Assembly (NCBI GenBank): GCA_963693085.1
Contig: OY856410.1
Span: 1,390,795,363 to 1,390,859,362, forward strand
DNA: 64,000 nucleotides
Reading direction: 5' to 3'
Source of the DNA: Alisma plantago-aquatica
Taxonomy: Eukaryota > Streptophyta > Magnoliopsida > Alismatales > Alismataceae
Below are positions 45,671 through 56,251 of this stretch, piece by piece. The notes below the pieces were generated by a model. The model saw nothing but the letters and a program-made list of their open reading frames with translations. It was not told where the DNA came from and ran no database searches. Each line of letters opens with the position of its first letter. The first letter of the stretch is position 1. The translations under genes and the position numbers were made by a program.

Positions 45671-48037
45671 GTTAAAGTTTCATATAGTTCGAATGATCCT
45701 AGACTTTGTTGCTAAGGTTTGAATACAGTGAGATCGTTGATTTATTGATGTACAAGAGTACTTAGTTTATACCTATGTACAACCTTTGAGAAAAGGGAGC
45801 CGCTGATCGGCCAGCTAATGCGGCATTCCTAGCCCATGGATGTCATCTGACGACAATGAAATCATCTCGTTCCTTTCTGCCAACTGAACCGGAAATGTGG
45901 GAGGTTCTACTGCTACCCATGTTACCACGATCCACAATCGTGGTATAGGACGTGATATGGATGCATGCAAATAGAGATTCAACAAACCCTCTAGGATGGA
46001 AACTCATAGGGAGACGAGGAAGTATTAGTTCTTAGTTTCTTTACCTTTTCACTCCATCGTACATAAGAAAGGGAGGGAAGCAGATGGATCGAAAAGTAGG
46101 AGCATGGAGTAGGAAAGGGAGCTTGGAGGAGATCAGCTTCCGCTAGCCTCGCCGGAGTTCTGGCTCATGGCGGCAGCCAGCACTTGTGTAGTTTTGTCTA
46201 TATGCGCCAAAGATCAGGGTGGTTGACCATACACTGGAGTTGAAATTGATGACGGCACCGATAACAGATGCACGAAGGCATCCAACGTCGTCGTTAGGGA
46301 GCTCCATGGATCCCTAGCTCCAGTAGTCAGTGATTAAGTTTGAGGATCTGGAACCGTGAAGGAAGGTACCTCGGAGCTCTTGGCAACGCTCACGTCCTAG
46401 AAACGAAGTGGTGCGGCAACACCAAAGCACGGAACGGGAAAGGTTCGTCCTCGTCGTCACGGAAATTCTTGGTGTCGAAGATCTACAAAGGACGAGATTC
46501 GAAGACCCTATTTCATCTAGCCGGAGTAGACCCAGCCTTGCCGCGATGTCATGTTGCAGGATCGCTCGCATGCGATGGAGCTGCTCGACCTAGAGAGCCT
46601 CCTTGTGGAGGCGGCCGTTTTCTAGTAGAACATATTCAGGCGTCGTCGAGGGCATAGCCTTTGACCAAACGAAGTTAACAACGGCGCCTGACACAAAGGA
46701 GTTGGTTGTGCATGATCTCACGCCAGAGATCATCCACACACGCGGCAGGCGCAACGCTGTGACAGCAAGCCCACGGTGATGGGGTCTCAGAGGCGCAGTC
46801 ATAAGAGACCGATGGAGGCGGCTTGCGAAGGAAGCATAGATCCCACATAGTAGGGACTCACAATGAGCAGGAACTCATTGCCCATCACAAGCCGGAGCAA
46901 AGCCCCAGGCGACGGCGGTTGCGTCATGAAAGCGGAGTTCCGCTGGGGACCCAAACGCGAGAGAAAGAAGAGAGGACCGGCCAGAAATCACGCATGAACC
47001 GGACAGACCAAGCCTTGACCTGTTCCCCCAAAGTGGCCACGTGGCCGGCGCTCATTGGTCGCTTAAGGTAAATATCCCAGAAAATGCTTAGTTCTTGTAT
47101 AATTCATAGAAATTAGTACGAATGTCAGAGTAATATAAACAAGGTACCAAAACGTTCAGAAAAATGCGTAGAACATGGAAGTATAATATCAGTCTTTTTA
47201 TGCACTAATATCAGTTGTATCTTATAAGTTGTGAAATGCTCATTTGATGGATAATAAATATCAAATAATGGCCTAAAATTATGCTAAAGTGTCAGTAAAT
47301 CCATCTTCATGTTTGTAATCCATATAATATCAGTGATTATTTTTTTGATGCACAAAATCATGTAATTTGATTAATGTGGCTATTTAGGGCTAATAACCCT
47401 AAATAAAATGTATTAAATACATGCATGCTCAATAAGTGGTGAAATTCACAGAGTAAGCTCATATCAATATATGAAACCTCAGTTTTAATTATGAGATCAT
47501 CATGATGAACAAAATCTATATTATATGAATATGAACCTTAATACATATTATAAAACCCAAATCTCGGTTAATGGTGTAACCTAGGGTTAATTAATGTGCA
47601 CAAAAATGCTATGGAAGATAATATTCAGATAATGAACCATAATCTGGAAAATGACATCAGTATGATAATTCTTAGACAAGAATGCAAGTAATAATGAGAA
47701 TATCCTAAAAAGATGAGCTAAACCCTAATGAGCACAATTAGGGTTAAGATGAGATATAATAAGATGAGAATCTGATGATAATACATGGTCTTGTATTAAT
47801 CAGGGTTGACCAAGGATATAGATGACATGAGGAATATGTGATTAGGATATCTCTTTGGAAGGTACGCCATTACCTCTTACTTGGCTTATTATACAATATG
47901 CTTGTGTTATATGCGTAGTAAAATACTTGGCATATGGTATTGGATGAAATGATTGTTCTGGTATGCTATGTTACTTGATTTTCCATACTTATTGCTATGA
48001 ACACATGACACATAATATATCGGTTCCATTATATCCA

Positions 48038-48214
48038 AGCACTTCAACTCTTTGGTAGTAAAGTGCTGGAAAAGAAGTACTTCAACTCTTTGGTAGTAAA
48101 GTACTTGGAAGTGATCCAACTCTTTCGTAGTAGATCACATTGTGAAATGATCCAACTCTTTGGTAGTAGATCATAAAGGCCTTAATGCATTCAACTCTCA
48201 GGTAGTAAATGCAT
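48038..48214 (+). repeat. Five constant-loop, variable-stem hairpins (5' LTR)
   Basis: All five share a 16-nt loop: CAACTCTTTGGTAGTA in hairpins 1, 2 and 4, one base different in 3, and CAACTCTCAGGTAGTA in 5. The stems differ but each is perfectly self-complementary: AGCACTT/AAGTGCT (48038-48067), AAGTACTT/AAGTACTT (48075-48106), GTGATC/GATCAC (48111-48138), ATGATC/GATCAT (48147-48174) and ATGCATT/AATGCAT (48185-48214). Conserved loops with covarying stems imply selection on, or copying of, a folded form. No known RNA family is claimed. Confidence 0.9.
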
Positions 48215-48810
48215 GGATGATATAATGGAAAATGTGTTTAAAATATGTGTTCTCTTTTGTTAATGAATATCTTTGTGCAAATATACGCTTTTCTTATATT
48301 CTTCTATTACTGCCAAGTACATTAGTTTTATCTTATTGCCAAGATATGATGAGAGGTAAATAAAAGACACGTAGGCGTACTCAGTACAATATTCATGAAA
48401 TATTTTGCTGACGTGTACCGCATGTAATCTTTTGTATAGGTTATGGTTATGCTCTTGAAGATCCAGGATAGTTGAGAGTTGTACGGCGAGCTGATGTTCA
48501 TGTGGACCTGTTGTCTTAAGATCATGTAGTTTAGTAGTAGTACATGTATATGTATAAGTTTGATGTTCAATATGTAATATCAAATGTTGTAACAATTCAT
48601 GTTGTAGTTATATGTTGAATGGTGAACATGTGTTGTGGTTTGTTTATTGTTCATGTGCATGTGCTACTGATTGTTTCCTTATGACTTCCTCTGATTTTCT
48701 TCTTCTTAGCCTAGTGTGGGGTGTTTAAATTGGGATTCTCACTGAGGTGAGGATTTCAATTTGGACGTCACACATCAGATTAAGTTTTAGAAAATCCGGG
48801 GCTGCACAGG

Positions 48811-48822
48811 TTGTATCAGAGC
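48811..48822 (+). other. Primer binding site of LARD-like element
   Basis: TTGTATCAGAGC is one base away from the initiator-Met tRNA complement TGGTATCAGAGC and starts three bases after the LTR. Confidence 0.75.
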
Positions 48823-51056
48823 ATGGACAATAGCAAAGCCTGACATTTGCTCATTGTGCGACTAAAAACTAAAGAACCTTGAACTTAATAATCTTTTAGG
48901 GTTAGATTAGTCATCTTTAGAGATTAGATCTGACCTAGCCTCTAGGTTAGCACCTAGATGTCCGAGAACTAGGTCTAGACTGGTGCTTGTTGTGTAGCAG
49001 GTCCTGAGATGTCATTCTTTCCTTGTAGTGCAGCGGTATGGGATGCTGCACTATTTGGAGATGACGTGCATCAAGGGAAGAGAAACCCTAGACATATGGC
49101 GCTCATTGTCTAGAGTAGCTACGCTAGTCTACACCATGTTCTCACCCTTTTCACTAGTTTTCATGACACTTTACTCTCTACTATGTGTGGGACACTCGTT
49201 TCTGGATTTGGTTTTTGATTCCAAACGGATCGAACCTCGATAGTTTTCTCTGACGCTTGTTTTATCAGAAAAAAAACTATATAATATTTTAATATGTATA
49301 TGTATTACAAAAATGTGTCCCCACACATGTACGAGTAGGAGGTGGTCATGCAACCTAAGTGAAAGTGATGGCATCAGTCTAGAAGAGAGAGTAGTCTATA
49401 TTAGATGTCTAGAGCCTTGTTGGTATATCTGATAGATGGAATAGATGAAATAAGTTTTGGATGTACGATGTAAACCTTACATAGATGACATAAGATGGTT
49501 GTGATGATCTATGTCTGTCTTTAAGGACATGAGTTCAGTTTTGAGGTTTTGAGATAAGTTTTGATGATGTAAGTAAATAGGCTTTTATGAGATAAGAATG
49601 TTATGTTAAGACAAAGTTGTGAGTCAGCATGAGCCTCAAGATCTTTTACGAAGGAGGACCTCTAGTGTTGGGACCAGTTTAGGGTTAACTCCAGAGAGAG
49701 TGAGACCCAGAGGGAGAAGGTTAGAGAACCTAAACTCCAAGATATGAGAATTATGAGATATGTGATATGATATGTCCTAAACTAGAATATTCCTGAGTGA
49801 TTGAGTTGAGTCGCTTTATGCATGATTCCTATAGTATTGTTGAACCCTAGATGTCCTTGGGAAGACCAAAACCCTCGAGATAGAGAGAGGCTAGTTATAT
49901 TTGTGCATGTGAGCATGAATATGAGTGCCTACCATTTGGGTGAGGGAGAGAGCCCAAGACCCTGGAGGAGGCAGCTATGTTAGTTTTTGTGAAGCCTCAC
50001 ACTCGGGTTGGTGGTTTCCCACATAGGAATCTAGTGGTGTATAGAAGAAAGTTTTGTGTAAGCATGTATCAGGGGTAGAAGACCCATGAAGAGTATGCCA
50101 TATCATGTTTTGGTTTGTGCTCATGAGGCTAAAGCTTGTGAAGTTGATGACTAGTGCCAGTGATGTAATCCGAGAACCCTATACCAAGAGGAAAGATAAA
50201 GTATAATCATATGAGATACTCATAGAGTTGAGTTAGCTCAGAGAGACTGAGCATGGCACTACCCTCGTGGCATGGGTTAGGACCTCAGTTGGACTAGATA
50301 AAGTTTTGATATATGTTTAAAGGGCCACTAACATAAGTTTGTCTAGCACAACCATGATATAATGTATGTAAGGATGTGATCTAATTTTGAGATGTGATAT
50401 ATAGATATAATATGGTGGAAAACCTAGAGATGGTTTAATAGACATCAAAGTATAAATGGTTAACCATATACATGAATAATGATGCTAATGTGAATGGTTG
50501 TCTAATCTCATGAGGAATCTCCAAAAGAGTTTATAACCTAATATGAGAAAGTATAATGAGATTACACTAATGATACATATTATATGAATCATGATGTAAT
50601 ATGGTTGGTGAATCTAGTGATGAATTCACTAATAAATTTGTAACTTAATAGGAAAGTGAAATGAGGTCATCGTAATGATACATGCCAAATAGTGATAATG
50701 ACAGTGCTTAATAAATATGATGAATATGATCTGAAAACTTTGCACTATGTAATGATGTTGGAAAAAAAATGTTATGTTGGAATTTTGATGCTTGGCTATA
50801 ATGAGGATGAAAATCCTAAAATATGAGATATGTAATGACATAACCATGTTTCTAAACCTCGAATGGAGTGTTTGTGCACCCAAGATGGTTGTAAACCCCC
50901 CTAATAGTGCTTTGGATGCATAGTTCTAGGTAACCTTTGTGGATATGTTATGCATAGAATAGGGCCTACATGTGGATGAAGGCAAGATTAAGTTTTCCCT
51001 AGAAGTATGAGTGTGGTTTACTTTCGAGGATGAAAGTTCTTTTAAGATGTATATGA
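48823..51056 (+). other. Non-coding interior of LARD-like element
   Basis: No gag, protease, RT or integrase resemblance was seen in any frame. The end (51018-51040) keeps a pol-terminal word, TTTCGAGGATGAAAG, followed by a purine-rich stretch up to the 3' LTR at 51057. The interior therefore derives from a coding gypsy element that lost or degraded its genes. Confidence 0.7.
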
Positions 51057-54000
51057 TGTGACAAAGTGTTTTTTTTGGCTTAATTTCGAGGACGAAATAC
51101 CTTTTAAAGTGTGTAGGATGTGATGGAGTGGACTTCTGGAATCCCTAAATACCCAAATGGATAATTGAATCATGATCCAGAGATTGGAATAATAAATATG
51201 TGTCAATATGTAATGCGACAGTGATGATGATGTATATATGTTTGATGTTACTATTACGATTAATGACCCTAATTATGCACCACCTTGGATTAAGTTGTTG
51301 ATTGGTCAATTATTGATAACTTGGCACCAAATGAAAGAGAATGTAGCTCGTGTTATTGTATATATATAGTTAAAGTTTCATATAGTTTGAATGATCCTAG
51401 ACTTTGTTGCTAAGGTTTGAATACAGTGAGATCGTTGATTTATTGATGTACAAGAGTACTTAGTTTATTCCTATGTACAACCTTTGAGAAAAGGGAGCCG
51501 CTGATCGGCCAGCTAATGCGGCATTCCTAGCCCATGGATGTCATCTGACGGCAGTGAAATCATCTTGTTCCTTTCCGCCAACTGAACCGGAAACGTGGGA
51601 GGTTCTACTGCTACCCATGTTACCACGATCCACAATCGTGGTATAGGACGTGATATGGATGCATGCAAATAGAGATTCAACAAACCCTCTAGGCTGGAAA
51701 CTCATAGGGAGACGAGGAAGTATTAGTTCTCAGTTTCTTTACCTTTTCACTCCATCGTACATAAGAAAGGGAGGGAAGCAGATGGATCGAAAAGTAGGAG
51801 CATGGAGTAGGAAAGGGAGCTTGGAGGAGATCAGCTTCCGCTAGCCTCGCCGGAGTTCTGGCTCATAGCGGCAGCCAGCACTTGTGTAGTTTTGTCTATA
51901 TGCGCCAAAGATCAGGGTGGTTGACCATACACTGGAGTTGAAATTGATGACGGCACCGATAACAGATGCACGAAGGCATCCAACGTCGTCGTTAGGGAGC
52001 TCCATGGATCCCTAGCTCCAACAGTCAGTGATTAAGTTTGAGGATCTAGAACCATGAAGGAAGGTACCTCGGAGCTCTTGGCAGTGCTCACGTCCTAGAA
52101 ACGAAGTGGTGCGGCAACACCAAAGCACAGAACGGGAAAGGTTCGTCCTCGTCGTCGCGGAAATTCTTGGTGTCGAAGATCTACAAAGGACGAGATTCGA
52201 AGCCCCTATTTCATCTAGCCGGAGTAGACCCAGCCTTGCCGCGATGTCATGTTGCAGGATCGCTCGCATGCAATGGAGCTTCTCGACCTAGAGAGCCTCC
52301 TTGTGGAGGCGGCCATTTTCTAGTAGAACATATTCAGGCGTCACCGAGGGCATAGCCTTTGACCAAACGAAGTTAACAACGGCGCCTAACATAAAGGAGT
52401 TGGTTGTGCATGATCTCACGCCAGAGATCATCCACACACGCGGCAGGCGCAGCACTGTGACGGCAAGCCCACGGTGATGGGGTCTCAGAGGCGCAGTCAC
52501 AAGAGACCGATGGAGGCGGCTTGCGAAGGAAGCATAGATCCCACATAGTAGGGACTCGCAATGAGCAGGAACTCATTGCCCATCACAAGCCGGAGCAAAG
52601 CCCCAGGCGACGGCGGTTGCGTCACGAAAGCGGAGTTCCGCTGGGGACCCAAACGCGAGAGAAAGAAGAGAGGACCGGCCAGGAAATCATGCATGAACCG
52701 GATAGACCAAGCCTTGACATGTTCCCCCAAAGTGGCCACGTGGCCGACGCTCATTAGTCGCTTAAGGTAAATATCCCAGAAAATGCTTAGTTCTTGTATA
52801 ATTCATAGAAATTAGTACGAATGTCAGAAAAATATAAACAAGGTACCAAAACGTTCAGAAAAATGCGTAGAACAACATGGAAGTATAATATCAGTCTTTT
52901 TATGCACTAATATCAGTTGTATCTTATAAGTTGTGAAATGCTCATTTGATGGATAATAAATATCAAATAATGGCCTAAAATTATGCTAAAGTGTCAGTAA
53001 ATCCATCTTCATGTCTGTAATCCATATAATATCAGTGATTATTTTGTTGATGCACAAAATCATGTAATTTGATTAATGTGTCTATTTAGGGCTAATAACC
53101 CTAAATAAAATGTATTAAATACATGCATGCTCAATAAGTGGTGAAATTCATAGAGTAAGCTCATATCAGTATATGAAACCTCAGTTTTAATTATGAGATC
53201 ATCATGATGAACAAAATCTATATTATATGAATATGAACCTTAATACATGTTATAAAACCCTAATCTCGGTTAATGGTGTAACCTAGGGTTAATTAATGTG
53301 CACAAAAATGCTATGGAAGATAATATTCAGATAATGAACCATAATCTGGAAAATGACATCAGTATGATAATTCTTAGACAAGAATGCAAGTAATAATGAG
53401 AATATCCTAAAAAGATAAGCTAAACCCTAATGAACACAATTAGGGTTAAGATGAGATATAATAAGATGAGAATCTGATGATAATACATGGTCTTGTATTA
53501 ATCAGGGTTGACCAAGGATATAGATGACATGAGGAATATGTGATTAGGATATCTCTTTGGAAGGTACGCCATTACCTCTTACTTGGCTTATTATACAATA
53601 TGCTTGTGTTATATGCGTAGTAAAATACTTGGCATATGGTATTGGATGAAATGATTGTTCTGGTATGCTATGTTACTTGATTTTCCATACTTATTGCTAT
53701 GAACACATGACACATAATATATCGGTTCCATTATATCCAAGCACTTCAACTCTTTGGTAGTAAAGTGCTGGAAAAGAAGTACTTCAACTCTTTGGTAGTA
53801 AAGTACTTGGAAGTGATCCAACTCTTTCGTAGTAGATCACATTGTGAAATGATCCAACTCTTTGGTAGTAGATCATAAAGGCCTTAATGCATTCAACTCT
53901 CAGGTAGTAAATGCAAAGATGATATAATGGAAAATGTGCTTAAAATATGTGTTCTCTTTTGTTAATGAATATCTTTGTGCAAGTATACGCTTTTCTTATA

Positions 54001-54511
54001 TTCTTCTGTTACTGCCAAGTACATTAGTTTTATCTTATTGCCAAGATATGATGAGAGGTAAATAAAAGACACGTAGGCGTACTCAGTACAATATTCATGA
54101 AATATTATGCTGACGTGTACCGCATGTAATCTTTTGTATAGGTTATGGTTATGCTCTTGAAGATCCAGGATAGTTGAGAGTTGTATGGCGAGCTGATGTT
54201 CATGTGGTCCTGTTGTCTTAAGATCCTGTAGTTTAGTAGTAGTACATGTATATGTATAAGTTTGTTGTTCAATATGTAATATCAAATGTTGTAACAATTC
54301 ATGTTGTAATTATATGTTGAATGGTGAACATGTGTTGTGGTTTGTTTATTGTTCATGTGCATGTGCTACTGATTGTTTCCTTATGACTTCCTCTGATTTT
54401 CTTCTTCTTAGCCTAGTGTGGGGTGTTTAAATTGGGTTTCTCGCTGAGGTGAGGGTTTCAATTTGGACGTCACACATCAGATTAAGTTTTAGAAAATTCG
54501 GGGATGTCACA
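51057..54511 (+). repeat. 3' LTR of the LARD-like element
   Basis: Nearly the same as the 5' LTR along its whole length, with scattered substitutions (for example a cluster around 51550-51600) and small indels. It ends with the complete TGTCACA tip and is followed by GAAAA. Confidence 0.9.
53740..53916 (+). repeat. Five constant-loop, variable-stem hairpins (3' LTR)
   Basis: The second copy of the array lies 5702 bp downstream of the first. The first four hairpins are unchanged. The fifth has lost its outermost pair (arm AATGCAA in place of AATGCAT). Confidence 0.9.
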
Positions 54512-54516
54512 GAAAA

Positions 54517-55372
54517 TGTTTTATAAAATGGGCTAATATGTAAAAATGCAAAATGACAAGTTAAAACAAACTCTAAAAAAGATATTAGATAAAATAATAT
54601 TATATCAAGGATCACCTATCCCTAGAGATCATATCATTATGCCACTACGTGGTTAAAAAGGTTGAGGGTTGAGATATCTTAATGGTTGTTAAGCTCAAAT
54701 GACCTTTGTTTATGTAAAGAAGTGAAATTACCACCTCTTTATTAAAAACAATGGTAAACAAAATCCAATCAAATAGAAGCGGAAGTTAAAAACTTGACTA
54801 TATTCAACTTAATAAAGAGTACATAAATTTTACCAATAAGGGTATACATTCTTTATACAAATAAAGGATCTAAGTAGAGGGAAACTCAACTACATCAATA
54901 TGTCTCCAAAAAATAAACAACTTAACAAATATATCCATGAGGGAAGGATGGACTCCTTTTCCTGGTCTTAGGCTGGTTCACCATGCTCCTATTGTGCACT
55001 CTGATCCAAGCTTGGGTGGTTGGGGTCACCCAACAAAAGGATATAAAAGTATGTGTCAAATAAGAAATAAGGACATTTATAAGATACAACAGGAAATAAT
55101 AATAAAGATTCACTATGCTAAGAGGGTCAAGAATATGAGGCAAGTAAATAAATAAGATTTATGCTAAGTCAAGCAATTATAAAATTGCATGCATGATTTA
55201 ATATGACTACATTAAGATAATATAGGGTTGAGGTACCTACCTAACCACAACCTCTCGGTGAGGGAGAATTAACACATTCCCAAGCATCTGAATATACATA
55301 AAATAGGGAAAATTATCACATTCCCCTGGGCAAATTTACACATGTCCACTATGGGTGGTTGTACAAATGTAC
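54517..55372. other. No gene recognised
   Basis: AT-rich flank between the LARD-like element and the compact Cassandra. No repeat border or coding region can be supported. Confidence 0.5.
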
Positions 55373-55377
55373 GCTAC

Positions 55378-55668
55378 TGTAACATCCCAGGATTTGAGGA
55401 CTTGGATAAGATGATACTAAAAGGAATGATTGGACTACCCATATCACCAAGGTGCACCTCCTTTTCCGGGAGCCCATCACTAAAGAACTCCATAATTAAG
55501 CATGCTCAACTTGGAGTAGTACTAGGATGGGTGACTAGTCGGGAAGTTGACCCCGACTTGCGCATGAGTGTGGGAAAAGCATGCAGTTAAGGCTAGTGGT
55601 GATCTTTGGGTCTAGTCGTCATTCCTAAAACTCTACTAGAGCCTAGGGCAGTGGGCCTGTATGTTACA
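55378..55668 (+). repeat. Cassandra 5' LTR
   Basis: Starts TGTAACATCCCAGGATTTG, holds the 5S-derived domain, and ends ATGTTACA two bases before the primer site. Confidence 0.9.
55454..55560 (+). other. 5S rRNA-derived domain in Cassandra LTR
   Basis: Similarity to plant 5S rRNA runs from TGCACC through AGAACTCCATAATTAAGC (box A region, about 55486-55501) and GTAGTACTAGGATGGGTGAC (box C region, 55516-55535) to GGGAAGTTGACC. Cassandra elements are known for carrying such a pol III promoter. Divergence from functional 5S makes it a derived domain, not an rRNA gene. Confidence 0.85.
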
Positions 55669-55670
55669 AA

Positions 55671-55683
55671 TGGTATCAAAGCC
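55671..55683 (+). other. Cassandra primer binding site
   Basis: TGGTATCAAAGCC matches the initiator-Met tRNA complement at all but one base and starts three bases after the 5' LTR. Confidence 0.85.
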
Positions 55684-55745
55684 AAATCCCCTCCAGTAGG
55701 TGGGGCCCACATGGGCCTGTGGCATGCAAGTCTTTGAGCCGTGCT

Positions 55746-55861
55746 GTCCACACATGTTGGAAAGGGCTATCTGAGTTGATGGAGCCGCCCATGCGCTGGT
55801 AGTGTCCAAGCATGTTGGAAAGGGCTATCCGAGTTGATGGAGCCGCCCTTGCGTTGGTAGC
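55746..55861 (+). repeat. 58-bp tandem duplication in Cassandra interior
   Basis: A unit starting GTCCA and containing CATGTTGGAAAGGGCTAT is repeated with a 58-bp period and a few differences. Confidence 0.85.
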
Positions 55862-55977
55862 CGTGATCGGGAGGTGGGTGTACGTGGGACATTTGGGTCT
55901 ACACTAAAATGGGGTAAGATTTTGAGGCTATATAATTAAGCCTTGACGAGGACGTCAAGAGTCTAAGTGGGGGAGAT

Positions 55978-56246
55978 TGTAACATCCCACGATCTTAAAA
56001 GGAATGATTGGACTACCCATATCACCAAGGTGCACCTCTTTTTTCAGGAGCCCATCACTAAATAACTCCATAATTAAGTGTGCTTAGCTTGGAGTAGTAC
56101 TAGGATGGGTGACCAGTTGGGAAGTTGACCCCGGCTTGTGCATGAGTGTGGGAAAAGTGTGCAGTTAAGGCTAGTGGTGATCTGTGGGGCCAGTCGTAAT
56201 CCCTGAAACACTACTACAGCCTAGGGCAGTGGGCCTGGACGTTACA
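55978..56246 (+). repeat. Cassandra 3' LTR
   Basis: Same layout as the 5' LTR but about 22 bp shorter, having lost GGATTTGAGG-type sequence just after its start. The 5S-derived part is present and slightly more diverged. Confidence 0.9.
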
Positions 56247-56251
56247 GATAC

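Larger units (their letters stand above)
45359..48808 (+). repeat. 5' LTR of the LARD-like element
   Basis: Contains a relic of a gypsy pol-end motif (TTCGAGGACGAAAT, 45387-45400) just inside its start, a TATA run (45661-45670), a 9-bp hairpin (45923-45945), a G+C-rich block (about 46080-47060) and the five-hairpin array (48038-48214). The last bases read CTGCACA, one base short of the TGTCACA tip in the other LTR. Open frames in the G+C-rich block occur on both strands with no family resemblance, so they are not called as genes. Confidence 0.9.
45359..54511 (+). mobile_element. Complete non-autonomous gypsy-type LTR retrotransposon (LARD-like), 9.15 kb
   Basis: Two LTRs of about 3.45 kb (45359-48808, 51057-54511) start TGTGACA. 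The 3' one ends with the exact inverse TGTCACA. GAAAA flanks both ends (45354-45358, 54512-54516). A primer site (48811-48822) follows the 5' LTR. The 2.25-kb interior has no open frame of note. Its end keeps the GAGGATGAAAG-type word that normally ends gypsy pol. Large LTRs with a non-coding interior match the LARD class, which needs proteins from another element. LTR copies differ at scattered sites only, so the insertion looks recent. Confidence 0.9.
55378..56246 (+). mobile_element. Compact Cassandra (5S-bearing TRIM), 869 bp
   Basis: LTRs at 55378-55668 (291 bp) and 55978-56246 (269 bp) both begin TGTAACATCCCA and end GTTACA. The primer site TGGTATCAAAGCC starts at 55671, and the purine tract AAGTGGGGGAGA ends at 55976. 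The flanks GCTAC and GATAC (55373-55377, 56247-56251) match at four of five bases, so a diverged duplication is likely. There is no coding capacity. It shares its interior with the exploded copy at 7078-20488 and serves as the reference for that copy. Confidence 0.9.

Noticed and set aside
46080..47070. Several 60-105 codon frames in the G+C-rich block of the 5' LTR, repeated in the 3' LTR
   Set aside because: They appear on both strands, match no family and arise from G+C-rich LTR leader sequence.
55454..55560. A functional 5S rRNA gene
   Set aside because: The sequence is diverged, lacks the normal 5' part, and is repeated inside LTRs with primer site and purine tract, so it is the Cassandra 5S-derived domain.
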